DNA of 64,000 nucleotides from positions 2,147,880-2,211,879 of the forward strand of contig GG745329.1 of the NCBI GenBank assembly GCA_000151295.1, in the 5' to 3' direction. The DNA comes from Allomyces macrogynus ATCC 38327. Taxonomy: Eukaryota; Blastocladiomycota; Blastocladiomycetes; Blastocladiales; Blastocladiaceae. Under the pieces are notes generated by a model. That model searched no databases. It was given only the letters and a program-made list of their open reading frames with translations, and was not told the DNA's origin. Every line of letters begins with the position of its first letter. Positions within the stretch are counted from its first letter, which is position 1. Below, in pieces: positions 44,771 through 55,587 of this stretch. The position numbers and the translations under genes are program-made.

Positions 44771-46671
44771 TCACGGCAGCATCCCTACCCCATGTTGCCC
44801 CGCACCCTCTGGAAACACACCGTTCTCAAGCGCATATCGACACTTCTCCAACACCGCACGTTTCCGCTCCTCAGCCTCGGGATCCGCCCACCCAACCAGC
44901 CGCGCGGTAACAGTACCTGCCATCATTGGCAAGAGGAACTGGTGCTGCATGGTCTGGACCAGCTGTGGCGGCGGCGGCGGTCGAGGTGATTTCGAGGATG
45001 CCGCGACCAAGATGGCTTGCTGTGTGTTGGGTGCAGACGCGCCAGTCGGTGGAGAAGCTTCGGAGGCCATGACCGGTCCGGTTGACGGAGCGAGTGGCGG
45101 AGGTGGTGGTGGTAGCAGTGCTGGATCGTTTGCGTGCTCGGCGCCTTTCGAGTACCCGAGAACACGCAGCAGCTTGATCAAGGCGGCCATCGACGAGTGG
45201 TTTGGCGCGAGCGGGCCCAACGCTGGAATCTACCGAGCAACAAGCACGACCAGACGTACAGTGCCAAATACGACAGAGCGCACCTCGTCCAACGGATCGG
45301 CCTCGAGTACCCGCTGCGACCGCACGTCGACCGGCAACCCCTCGACCCCCACCGGCGGCTTGCGGTACCCCATCTCAATCTCCGCCCTCAACTTGGCGTA
45401 CCGCAATCTGACCATACCGTCCGTCCGTCCCGGCATCTGCTCCGCGACCGCGCTCCACTTGGTCCCCACCTTCGCGACCAACGCCAACAGTTTCGCATCC
45501 TCGTCGGTCGTCCACTCGCCCGTCGGCGCCGGCCCCACCTCCATCCTCGCCTTGACGTTATTCTAGTATCGTTCGCGGCACTGCATGTCGGTGCGCCCGA
45601 GCACGAGCCGCGCGACGTCCGACCATTTCTCGCCGCACTGCGTGACGGCCGCGCGCAGCGCCGCGTCCTCGTCGCGCGTGAACCGGCCGCGGCGAATCGC
45701 CAGGTCTTGTGCCTTCCACCGCTGCAGGCACTGCTTGGCGTCACGCTTGCCCAATAGCTCGGCGACGGCCGTCCATTGGTCAGGGCCGTGGATGTGCACG
45801 GCTTGGTGCAGCAGGTCGTCTTCGGCGGGCGTGAACTTGCAGCTGGGAGGTCGGGGCAGACGATGCCAACGTCATCCATGAGGGAGGTGGACAACATGGA
45901 CATGTACCCGATGCGCTCGTTATATAACCCTTGCGCGCGCAGAAACTCGTGGTAGTACCGGAACGCCCACACCTCGGACCGCGCCGACTACACGCACCTT
46001 GGTCAGCATCATTTCTCCCAGCCAAGCCCATGCTTCCAATCACCTGTACCGTCAGCGCCTCGGCGACCTGGAACCAATCATCAAACTGCCCGCTCTCGGC
46101 CTTGTCGACCAGATCGAGCACCTCGTCTTCGGATACGGGCGTGCGGTTCAGCCTAGCGTCGTCCCAGGAACTCCACTGCACGCGACAGTCGCCCGCTGAC
46201 TTGGTCCCCTTGAAATACGCGGCGGAAATGTGGTGCCAGTCGATCGCGTCGTCGGGCACTTGGGCGGCGAAGCCGGCTGGGTCCGGGTCGGCAGCTTCGA
46301 CGAGGTCGATCAAGCCTTTACGGTCGAGCGGGTGGGCAGTCAGGGTCGCCGTGGCGAGCGAGGAGGATGGGATCGGGTGGACGCACTCACTCGCACAGGA
46401 GGTGATAGCTGCAGTAATTGGTCACGGCTTGCCGCAGCGTATCGCGCTCGTTGTCCTTCCCTGTTATCGTTTTGGTGTTGAGCGCGGCCGTGACTTTGTC
46501 GAGCGTCGAGAGCCCGGTCACGTCAAGTTGCAATGCGCCCATGGCGCGGTTGGGGTCCGGGTCGACCTCTCGTGCTGAATCCACGGCGAACGGGTGCGCC
46601 AGGGGTTGACCCTGGTCGCCACGATTTGCTGCTGGATCATTACTGGCATCGGTGCTGGAAAACGGATCCAT
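44771..46671 (-). CDS. multi-Myb-repeat DNA-binding protein (possibly SNAPC4/BAS1-like)
   Basis: Start ATG 46671 (MDPFSSTDASNDPAANRGDQ); stop at 44771. Multi-exon; the last intron is clear (donor GTACGT after VVFGT, acceptor before IPALGPLAPNHSS), while upstream junctions near 46390-46310, 46050-45970 and 45860-45840 are not all resolved and one phase does not fit. Tandem Myb/SANT repeats read: DWHHISAAYFKGTKSAGDCR with VQWSSWDD; KFTPAEDDLLHQAV, QWTAVAELLGKRDAKQCLQR; GRFTRDEDAALRAAVTQCGE with KWSDVARLVLGRTDMQCRER; GEWTTDEDAKLLALVAKVGT with KWSAVAEQMPGRTDGMVRLR. The tail is Pro/Ser-rich. At least four repeats with an N-terminal extension recall SNAPC4, a subunit of the snRNA promoter complex, but plant/animal-type Myb or BAS1 are alternatives. 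Confidence 0.7.
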
Positions 46672-47041
46672 GGCTGCATGCGGAGTGTGACAGGTTTGCG
46701 GCAAGTCGGCCGACGCTGTGGCTGGCGATTGCTTTGCGTGGACGATGGCCTGCAGCGAGGAAGGGGAGATGGAGAGAGCGCAGGACGGTTTGTGCGTGTG
46801 ATGAGGCTCAAGGCAACAACAGAAGGCAGCCATCAAAAGTTGAATCAAAACAGAAATCGTATTCCACAATGTCCCAGCCGACCCGAAGAGGGCCCGACCA
46901 GGCCGTCACGGTCCGCCCACACCTATCGAGCAAAAGACCGCCGACGATGCGCCGACGCCCGCGGGCCGCGGCAGGCGCGAGATGTCCCACGCGCGCGGTC
47001 ACGCGAGCCAAGCGGACAATGCGCGTCGCCACGAACTGCAA
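46672..47041. other. 370-base spacer, Myb promoter and eIF4A 3' region
   Basis: No coding content recognised. Confidence 0.4.
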
Positions 47042-48741
47042 TTAGAGCAGGTCAGCAATGTCGCGCGGCATCTCCTCGACTTGCGTGTTGTAGTGGCGCT
47101 CAATCTGGCGCAGGACGGCCGTGTCCTCGTTGGTGACGAAGTTGATGGCGACACCCTTGCGACCGAAACGACCACCACGACCGATGCGGTGCAGGTAGTT
47201 CTCGAGCGACGTCGGCAGGTCGTAGTTGATAACGAGCGACACCTGCTGCACGTCGATACCACGAGCGAGCAGATCGGTCGTGATCAGGACACGCGCCGCA
47301 CCGTAACGGAACTCGTCCATAATCTTGGAGCGCTCGGCCTGCTCCATGTCACCGTGCTATTGTGGTTGGTGGAAAGAGAAGGGACGGTGAGGATCTGGTC
47401 GTCGACAGCAGGTAGAGGTTCAATAACGCAAAAACGTACGATGGCGGCGACAACGTGGTCCTGAGCGCGCATGGCCTCGGTGAGCCAGTCGACCTTGCGG
47501 CGCGAGTTGCAGAAGATGACGGCCTGCGTGATGGCAACCGTGTCGTAGAGATCGCAGAGCGTCTCAAACTTCCACTCCTCCTTCTCAATGTGGATGTAGA
47601 ACTGGCGGATACCCTCGAGCGTGAGCTCGTCCTTCTTGACGAGAATGCGCACGGGCTCGCGCATGAACTTGTCGGTGACCTCGAGCACCTCGGGCGGCAT
47701 CGTGGCCGAAATCAGGACAACCTGGATCTCCGACGGCAGCAGCTGGAAGACGTCGTAGATCTGCTCGGTGAACCCGCGCGACAGCATTTCGTCGGCCTCG
47801 TCGAGCACAAACATCTTGATGGCGCGCGGGTCGAGCGCGCGGCGGTTGTAGATCATGTCGAAGACACGGCCGGGCGTGCCCACAACAATCTGGGCCGTCG
47901 CGAGCTGGCGCGCGTCGTCAGCAATGCGCGTGCCACCAATGCAGGCGTGGCACTTGACGCCCAGCACGTCGCCGAGGGCCAGCACGACCTTCTGGATCTG
48001 CTGAGCCAGCTCACGCGTCGGCGCGAGGACGAGCGCCTGCGGCTGCTTGACCTCCGGGTCGATCTTCTGCAGGATCGAAATGGCGAACGTGGCCGTCTTG
48101 CCGGTACCGGACTGCGCCTGGGCAATGACGTCGTGGCCCTTGATGACGGGCATAATCGCACGCTGCTGAATGGCCGACGGACGCTCGAAACTAGTTGCAA
48201 CAACGGTGGGACCGGTGAGCGTCATGCTCGTTGTGCTGCCCACTTGGCACAAGATGAAAAGACTGGATACACACCCGTAAGCGTAGATGCCGCGGAGCAG
48301 CTCCTGCTTCAGGTTCATGTCATCGAACGAGTCGACGACCTCGTCCCAGTTGGACTAGAAGAGGAAACACGTGAATAGAGTTGATTAGGTGAGTTGAGTG
48401 GGGGAGGTGACGAAAGGACATGAACGCCACCAAATCCGCACGCGCGCCCGTGTCGGCACCACGAGCGTGCGGTGGACGGCGACGCCGAGGACGAGAGAGC
48501 GCGTACCTCAATCTGCGTCTCCTCAATGTCGTTGTATTGGTCACTGGAGGCCAAAGGGGCGAGGTCGTGGCCCGCGGTCGGTCAGTTTCGCAGTTGTCGG
48601 GTCGGCGGTTCGGGCTTCGGGGACGCGACGACGGCCCGTCGCACAGGGCAGCGCGCCACGTGCGGGGCGTAGCGCGGTCGGGTGCGATGCATTGCGGCAA
48701 GTTGCAGAGCCCGTCGTTGGAGCAGGCAGCACGTACGCCAT
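47042..48741 (-). CDS. TIF1: translation initiation factor eIF4A (DEAD-box helicase)
   Basis: Exons 48741-48737 (only ATGGC), 48543-48507, 48354-48275, 48190-47440 and 47356-47042; phases agree; 395 residues, the family's normal length. The protein begins [24 protein letters not shown]-box motifs: F/Q motif ([13 protein letters not shown]), I AQSGTGKT, Ia [11 protein letters not shown] and [66 protein letters not shown] and the C-terminus [13 protein letters not shown] favour cytoplasmic eIF4A over the exon-junction paralogue FAL1/eIF4A-III. It unwinds 5' leaders as part of eIF4F. The first two introns are in the extreme 5' part; intron 1 is 193 bp, long for this window. Confidence 0.96.
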
Positions 48742-49327
48742 GGTGTCGATCGAGGAGGTTCAAGTCAGTCGGCGGCTGCGACTGTCTGGCCGGCCGCTGC
48801 CCAACGACGCGGGGCGGCGATTGACGTGGGCGCGTGTTTGTGCGGCATCACATGACCCGGTTGCCGCTGCCATGTCGTCCGACTCGCGAGCCTGCCACGC
48901 CTATCTCCCCAAACGTACAGCATCAGCTGCCGTCACTGGACTCGCGCCTTGTGGTCGAACGCGTCGCTCGCCGTCGCTCGACAAGGATTGCTGCGGGCAG
49001 CTCGGCCACGCTTGTGCGCGACGACGACGGCAAGAACGACGATAACGACAACCAAGGCGGCCGCTTTGTGCAGACTTTGCTCGTGGCCCTCTCGCTCAGC
49101 CCGCCGCGACGCATCGCTTCTGTTCCAGTACGAGGTCAGTCGATTGGATCCATTCACGTCCCGCACCCGGACCCAGACCCAGGACCTGGGCCCGCTGTGG
49201 CAAGCAACTTCTGACGACGCGCGTCGCCAACGCTCCAGTCCATTGCCGGCTCCAGTACTCTACCGCGTAGACCCATTCCCAAGCCCCCAAACCCGTCGTC
49301 CACTCCCGCCACTCGGCCACTCGCACC
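48742..49327. promoter_or_regulatory. divergent promoter, eIF4A / LSM14-SCD6
   Basis: 586 bases between start codons on opposite strands; the LSM14 side is CT-rich with ACCC/CCAC repeats. No coding frame with recognisable content. Confidence 0.5.
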
Positions 49328-50680
49328 ATGTCGCTCGACCAGTACCGCGGCGTGACGATCACGCTCATTTCGCACCTCGACATCCGTTACGAGGGCACGC
49401 TCGACGACATCAACCCCGAGACGCAGTCCATTTCCCTGAGCAATGGTGCGGCGGCTGCTTCTCTTTTGCCGCCACCAAACGCGTGCTGACATTTGGCCAA
49501 AAGTCCGCTCGTTTGGCACCGAAGGCCGCAAGGGCGGCAACCCCGTCGAGGAAATCCCGCCGCAGGAAATGGTCTTCCCCTACATTTGCTTCCGCGCGTC
49601 GGACGTCAAGGACCTGGCTGTCAAGGAGGAAATGACGGCGCCGCCGCAGCCCCAGCCCGCGCCCGTGCTCAACGATCCGGCCATCATTGAGGTCCGTTTG
49701 TCTGTGAGCATCATGGAAGTGGATTGTGCACTAACTCAGCGTCTCCTCGGCCGTCAGTACTCGACTGCGCCCGTGCAACCGCAACAGCAGCAGCAGTACC
49801 AGGCGCCCGCTGCCGGTTCCATCCGTTCCGCGAGCCCGAATCGCGACGAGCCCGCGCGCGCGCAGAGCCGGTCGCCGTCCCCCGCCGGCCGGCCGCAGCA
49901 CCACCACTACGGCGGGCACCACCAGTCGGGCCACCGCCACAGCGGGCGCGGCGGCGGCCACCGCACGGGTTCGGGCCGCGCACGGCAGCCGCGCGGTCCC
50001 GTGGAGATTCCCAAGGAGGCGTTTGATTTCGAGGGGGCCAACGCCAAGCTCAACAAGGACGACCTCGTCAAGGAGTTTGCCAAGCTCGGGTTCAACCAGC
50101 ATGGCGACGCGTCCAACAGTGACAGCGACAGCGACGACGACCATTTGGCCGACGAGGCGCAGCCGGCACCGCAAAAAGTGGTGATCCCGCCGCGGCAAGA
50201 GTTTTACGACAAGAAGACGTCGTTTTTCGACAATATTTCGTGCGAGGCGCGCGCCCGTCGGGAGGCGCTGGCGCGGGGCGGGTACGTTTTGACGTTCATG
50301 TGGTCGATTGGTTTGCGTGGGGGTGGTGGACTGACTTTGCTCGATGCATGTCTAGACTGGACCCGCAGCAGCGGCGCGCGCGCATGCACGAGGAGCGCAA
50401 GCTCAACGTGGAGACGTTTGGCACGGCGACGCCGGCGTCGCGCATGGGCCGCGGCGGGTCACGCGGGCGCGGTGGGTACCGCCGCACCGATGACGGCGGC
50501 GCCGATACGATAACGAGGGTGGACAGCCCCGCTGGGGCGGCGGCGGTGGCGGCGGTGGCCGGCGCACCGGCGGTAGTAGCGGGTACGGGATGGAACAGGC
50601 ACAATCTGGCGCGCGCGGGGATGGAGGGTACCGTCGTGGTGGGCGGGCGCGTGGTGAGGCCGATGCCGGCGACGTGTGAG
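49328..50680 (+). CDS. SCD6: LSM14/SCD6-family translational repressor (P-body protein)
   Basis: Exons 49328-49445, 49504-49691, 49758-50281 and 50356 onward. Lsm domain [28 protein letters not shown], with [11 protein letters not shown]; then the [10 protein letters not shown] spacer; a Gln/Pro/His-rich linker; FDF motif ([20 protein letters not shown]); FFD box ([12 protein letters not shown]); TFG box ([12 protein letters not shown]); RGG tail. This order is diagnostic for SCD6/LSM14/RAP55, which bind eIF4G and DDX6/Dhh1 to repress translation. Near 50510 the RGG tail continues best in another frame ([10 protein letters not shown]...), ending at a TGA near 50680; the direct frame instead runs to 50815 with no RGG character. 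So the 3' end is uncertain, possibly because of a small indel error. Confidence 0.92.
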
Positions 50681-51081
50681 AGAGCGGTGCCATTGCATCC
50701 GGCCCGGCTCCGCGCCCGGCACCAGGCCGCGATGCGCGAGCTCCGTGTGCGGATGCCGGTACGCTGGTTAACGAAGCAAAATAATTTGATTTTGGTTGGA
50801 TGGCATCGGTGGTGATTGGTGTGTCTCGCAGCGGTCTCCGCGGCGACCAGATGTGGCTCACGTGGGAGTGAAAAGCGGCCATCCCACCTTTGCAGTTTGC
50901 ACCATCGCAGCGCAACGTCGGCCTGGTGAAAGGGACGCCTGCCCGCTGCCACCGTCGCCGCGGACGACGCCCAACCCCGCACTGGCCAACCGCACGCCTC
51001 GCCACGAACCATACCAGAGCCGCTGCGCTCTACACTGCCCACCTCTGCTCGCCGAGCCCCGTCGCGGGCCACCACCACGCC

Positions 51082-53673
51082 ATGGTTCACACAATGTCGG
51101 CCACCTCCACGGGCAGCTCCAGTGCTGCTGCCGCGGCAACCGCCATCATGTCCCCCGAAAAGCACCTCGTGGCCATGCCCACGGACGGCATCTCTCCGGC
51201 GGGCGCCGCGCCCGTGAATGGCGGCGCCCTCGATACGGTGGCCTCGACGACGCTCGCCCAGGACGATGGCTCGAAAACAGCGCCAACGTCGCGCGCTTCC
51301 TCGACCAAGCGGCTGCAGCAAGTCTTGTCGGATTTGATCACGGTGCTGGCATGGTATGTCGGCGGTGGTGGGGTTGGTTGGGTCAAGTCGACTACATGGG
51401 TCAAGAATGACAGCGGACGCGAGGGGGTGTCGCGGCATGTGAAGCGAGAGAGAGAGCAGTCGAGGCCGGCGCGTGGCGGTCGTGATCCCTCAAAGTGATC
51501 TGCCCGCCCGCAGCCTGCGTGAGCGCTGCTCCTGCCCTGCCCTCCGCGCTCCAGCGCACCCACGACATGGACACGACCACGCTGGCCCGATCCGTTCTCA
51601 ACGCCATGTCACTCACGACCTCGACTCTGTGCCCTGTCACTTTGCCTCTAGGACACCCGACCTCCCCGTCCCGCAAATGGCACCTGAGTGGGCCGCCGTG
51701 CGCGCCCAAGTCGGCTCGTTTGTGACCCTGCAGCAGTTCCAGGTACATCAATTATTTATTTGCCCGTAATTCTCAATTGCCAACGAGATTCGACCTGAAC
51801 TGACCTGTTCCCCACCCCTCCGCGGCCGTAGAATACGTTTGATGCACTCTGCTCGCACTACTATACCCAGTCGCCGCCCGGATCGACGCACCGCGACGCG
51901 CTCGTCACGTACTGGCGCACCGGTACGCGGCTCGTCAACCGCGAGTACGCGAATCTCGACGCGGCCGTGCGCTTGCGCGATGAGGACCGGCTGGCGCCAG
52001 GTTTGTCGATATTCCACTGTGCAGTTCCCAACGTCCCCTCTTCTGACCACGACCCAATCTCGCTCACTAGTCATTGAGCGGCCATGGTTGACCAAGGTCG
52101 CGCTCATGTGGAAGCCCGCGCAGGAACCGGCACCGCCATCCTCGACGCTGTGCTTCTCCCGTAACGTGCCCGCCGCCGACATGCTCCCAGGTCTGTCTTC
52201 CTTGATCCCTCATATATCACCCGCGCTTGTCTGTCGGGCTCACCCTCTGCCGCACTTGGCTCCACCTCCCCGATCCAGAAATCGCCGACACGTTCCTGAT
52301 CAACGTGGTCCCGACGAGCACCTCCTCCACGGCGATCGAGCCGCTTGCCAACCTGACGCCCGTGCACGCCAAGGACGCGCCTGCCGTAGACCCGTTCGCC
52401 GAGCGTCCTGCACGGTGGACCGACTACGGGCCGTTCGCGTCATTTGCGCCCGCAGCCGACACGTCCGACGCGACCTTGTCCGAGGCGACGACGGCGCTCG
52501 CATGGGCGGTGGCGGCGGCAAGGCGACCTGCAGCCACCGAGGACGACAGAGACGCGGCCATGGACGTGGATGTCGACATTGCCGACTCGACGCGCGAAGT
52601 GCAGGCGATGCTGCTGCAATCCCCCGCTGCGGCGGGCGAGTTGTTGGAACTCGCGCATCTCGGGCGCGCGCTCACCGACGACTCTGTCGCCACGACCCCC
52701 ACCTCGTCCGATCCCGGCACCGCGTCCGCAATCATCCCCGACGACCCTCTCGCCGCGATCTCCCATGAAATGCAGCGTCTCGCGGACCTGCAGGATCACC
52801 GGCTCGCCTCTTCATCTCCCACCACCATCACTCCGGAAGAACGTGTCCAGGCGCACCTCGTCGCATCGATGCTCGCACGCGTGCTCGTCGCGCACAACCT
52901 GTCCCCGCGCGACGTGTCGTCCACGCACCGCACACTGATCGCACACCTCACCGCAACGCACCCGGCGCAATTCGCCGGCACCCTGCCCGTGCACCGGCCC
53001 TTCGCGTTCCCAAGTAACGCGGCCGTCCGTGCGGCGCCGCGCGGCGCCACACTGCAGGACCCGGCGTTCCGCATTCCCGCGTACGTGCCGGGCATGGTCG
53101 AGCGGCGCGCACTGACCGCGCTGGCCGAGTTGGCGGCTGCCGAGAATCACGCGGTGCAGGTGGCTGCTGCGGCGGGTGCTGCGGCTGCGCGTGGTTCCGT
53201 CGACGATCCGACCAAGTCAACGATCGCGGTCCTGCGCCCGCCGGTGACGGCGGCGGTGGCGGCAGCGGCGCCAAGTATGCAGCGGTCCGGGTCAGCAGTC
53301 ACGTTCCACGCGGCGTCGCCGGCGCCGCAGGGTCCGCCGGGAGTGGCTCGTACGCCGAGCCATTCGGCGGCGGCGCGGATGCATGCGGCGGTGGCGGCGA
53401 CGGGTGCGCGGCAGCGTCTTTTGCATACGCCGCAGCAGGTGCAGCAGCAGCAGTACCAGCAGCACAGCAGCAGCAGCAGAACGTGCACCCGGCAGCGATG
53501 GCACAGTACCAGGCAATGCTCGCGGCAGCGGCAGCGGCAGCGGCAGCGGCGGGCCAGCAGCCACCGCAAGCTCAACCTCAGCAGCAACGGTCGACGCGCT
53601 CGGGCGGTGTCGTTCAGCCCAGCACGCCCTACCCGGCCGCTGCGTACGCCGCGCACCACGCGCCGCCGCCTCC

Positions 53674-53705
<32 letters not shown>

Positions 53706-53983
53706 CAATGCACATGCACATGCTCAAGGCGGCAGCCGCGGCAGCCGCCGCGGGGTACCCGCAGGGCACGCCCACGCCAGGCAGTCCGTACCCGGGCACG
53801 CCGGGCACGCCGGGCACGCCGTCGTTCCAGGCGGCGGTGGGACCGGCGGCGGCAGCAGCGGCAATGGCGCGGATGACGCCGCAGCAACAGCAGCAGGTGT
53901 ACCTGGCGATGGCAGCCGCGGCACGGGGTGGGACGCCGGGGGCGCCGCCGCCTGGGTACGGGCATGCGCCGGGCGCGCGGTAG
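51082..53983 (+). CDS. unrecognised Gln/Ala-rich protein, multi-exon
   Basis: Not recognised. ATG 51082 gives MSATSTGSSSA... and a helical stretch (TKRLQQVLSDLITVLAW) ending at donor GTATGT. Later coding blocks: VGSFVTLQQFQ joined to NTFDALCSHYYTQSPPG (intron ends at 51830), then ALVTYWRTGTRLVNREYANL, VIERPWLTKVALMWKPAQEP, EIADTFLINVVPTST (about 52280), and a long helical Ala/Thr/Asp-rich region with EERVQAHLVASMLARVLVAH and FRIPAYVPGMVERRALTALA. The C-terminal part is poly-Gln/poly-Ala/Pro with PGTPGTPGTP, best read to a stop at 53983 in a frame different from the upstream one; the switch falls between 53280 and 53480. The N-terminal junctions near 51500-51680 are also unsolved. Low-complexity content suggests a transcriptional co-regulator, but that is a guess. 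Confidence 0.5.
53480..53760. repeat. CAG/GCN trinucleotide-rich tracts
   Basis: Imperfect CAG/GCA repeats coding poly-Gln and poly-Ala in the Q/A-rich gene (e.g. 53677-53704). Similar CAG/CAA tracts occur at 27340-27485 in the ARID gene. Confidence 0.8.
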
Positions 53984-54364
53984 GTGCAGTGGAGAAGGTG
54001 TGGAATGTGCTTGGAAGGGGGGATTTTTTTTTTTTTGCAATATGAAGGTTGAATGCGTTTGGGAAGGAACAGCCACAGTGTCGATGCTGCAGCGACGACG
54101 AGAAGCAGGACAAGAGACTCTGACGCTTCAACGCGGTCATGTGCAACGTTCAATCATAATCAAAGCAGGCTGCTCGCCGTCTGCGCCGGCCGCCGCGTCG
54201 TCGACCTCGTCGTCTAGACTCTGACGGGATTCGCGAGACTCCCTGCATTCCACCTCGACTGAACACTGCTGCCGTGAACGCGGCGCGACGACCCAAACCG
54301 ATTGCCTGAACCTCACCAGGCCAACGATCCGCACCTAAACAAGAAGCATTAAGGATTCGTCACG
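53984..54364. promoter_or_regulatory. spacer upstream of SFT2
   Basis: 381 bases; T11 run at 54026 shortly after the Q/A-rich gene. No distinct promoter box seen. Confidence 0.35.
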
Positions 54365-55215
54365 ATGCCGACGCCGTTCAAGAACATGGACGACAGCACG
54401 TCGGGCGGGATGATGGAGGATGTCCGTTGATGGACCCGGTTCGGCGCTCAGCCTTCGTCGATCCAGTTGATTGACGCTGCGCGGACCCGCTAGGCGTTTG
54501 GGGCGTTCAAGATGACGCGCAAGCAGCGGCTCATTGGTTTCGGCCTGTGCTTTGTCGTCGGGGCTGTCATCTCGGGCCTGGTACGGGCACTCAAATGGCG
54601 GCAGCACGGGCTGCAGGCGCACGTCCTCATCACGCGGTTGCCGGTATAGTCGTTCATTTGCCTGACGATGGGCAACATCCCGGGCTGGGCGATCATGTAC
54701 ACGGCCGGCAACATTACGTCGCTGATGAGGTTCGTTCCAAGTCTACACTTGCACTGCCACTGCGCTCTACGAGTTGCTTCTGACCCATTCGCCACCCGTC
54801 TTTGTAGCACGTCGTTTTGGACGGGCTTCTCGGCCCAATTCAAGAAAATGTTTGACCCAACGCGCCGGATCGCGTCGAGCATCTTTCTCGGGTCGATGGT
54901 CACGACGCTCATCATTGCGCTGAAAGTGTGTAACACCGTCGTGATGCCGCTCGACCTTCACAAAACGTGCTCACCGTCGCTCTCCACCCGCGCGACTAGA
55001 CCAGGGTGGTGCTCTGGTGTCTCATCTGTTGCGCAATTCAGTTCCTCGCGCTCTTCTGTACTTTCCCACTGCTGTATCCGCACCTGCCCGATGCGTCGCG
55101 ACTGACGGCAGCAATCTTCTCCACTATAGGGTACTCGGCCTCGTACATTCCATTTGCGCGCGAAATGATCATCAAGGTGCTCAGGAAGGTGCTCTCGATT
55201 GTCGGCCTGAGGTAG
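54365..55215 (+). CDS. SFT2: SFT2/GOT1-like Golgi vesicle-transport membrane protein
   Basis: At first sight this looks broken by stops, but five exons restore one frame: 54365-54421, 54494-54580, 54650-54729, 54808-54925, 55000-55215; phases agree; 185 residues. Introns 69-78 bp with donors GTCCGT, GTACGG, GTTCGT and GTGTGT. Four membrane segments: LIGFGLCFVVGAVISGL; SFICLTMGNIPGWAIMYTAG; ASSIFLGSMVTTLIIALK; VVLWCLICCAIQFLALFCTF. Diagnostic SFT2 features are FKKMFDPTRRIAS and the late YSASYIPFAREMIIKV. SFT2 assists SNARE-dependent fusion of endosome-derived vesicles with the Golgi. The soluble N-terminus is shorter than in yeast. A 19-base G run begins two bases after the stop. Confidence 0.85.
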
Positions 55216-55587
55216 AGGGGGGGGGGGGGGGGGCTCGTCCGCGTCGGTGCGATTGCCGTGACATCCGTGTGGAGGGAGTGGGTGGAGAAGGAGCCGGGAG
55301 AGAGCGGCCGAGGACTATGGGCGGCCGGGTCGCGACTTGCATTGGATGACTGTCGTACCACAAGATTAGTTCACCATTTGCCGCTCCTGCTTGTCCACGC
55401 GAGGACCGGGAAAAGGCGTCTATTCGTGGCAATCTGAGATGCAAAAGGGTGACAAACAGTGAAAAGGAATACACAAAAACGACGAGCGCGCGCGGGAATC
55501 CTCTGGGCCAAGCGAGCGAGCGCCGTCAACAAAACCAAACTCCAACACCATATTCTAGCGAGTCGCGCGCACGACTCTCCACCCACT
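55216..55587. other. convergent 3' spacer with G19 run
   Basis: G run 55217-55235 directly after the SFT2 stop codon, then purine-rich sequence; convergent with the SH3 membrane gene. No gene seen. Confidence 0.5.

Noticed and set aside
47042..48741. Assignment of the helicase as FAL1/eIF4A-III
   Set aside because: N-terminus and C-terminal [13 protein letters not shown] fit cytoplasmic eIF4A better; not fully excluded without a tree.
54365..55215. SFT2 as a pseudogene because of in-frame TGA and TAG
   Set aside because: Both stops fall within a 72-bp GT-AG intron (54422-54493), and five exons give a continuous conserved protein.
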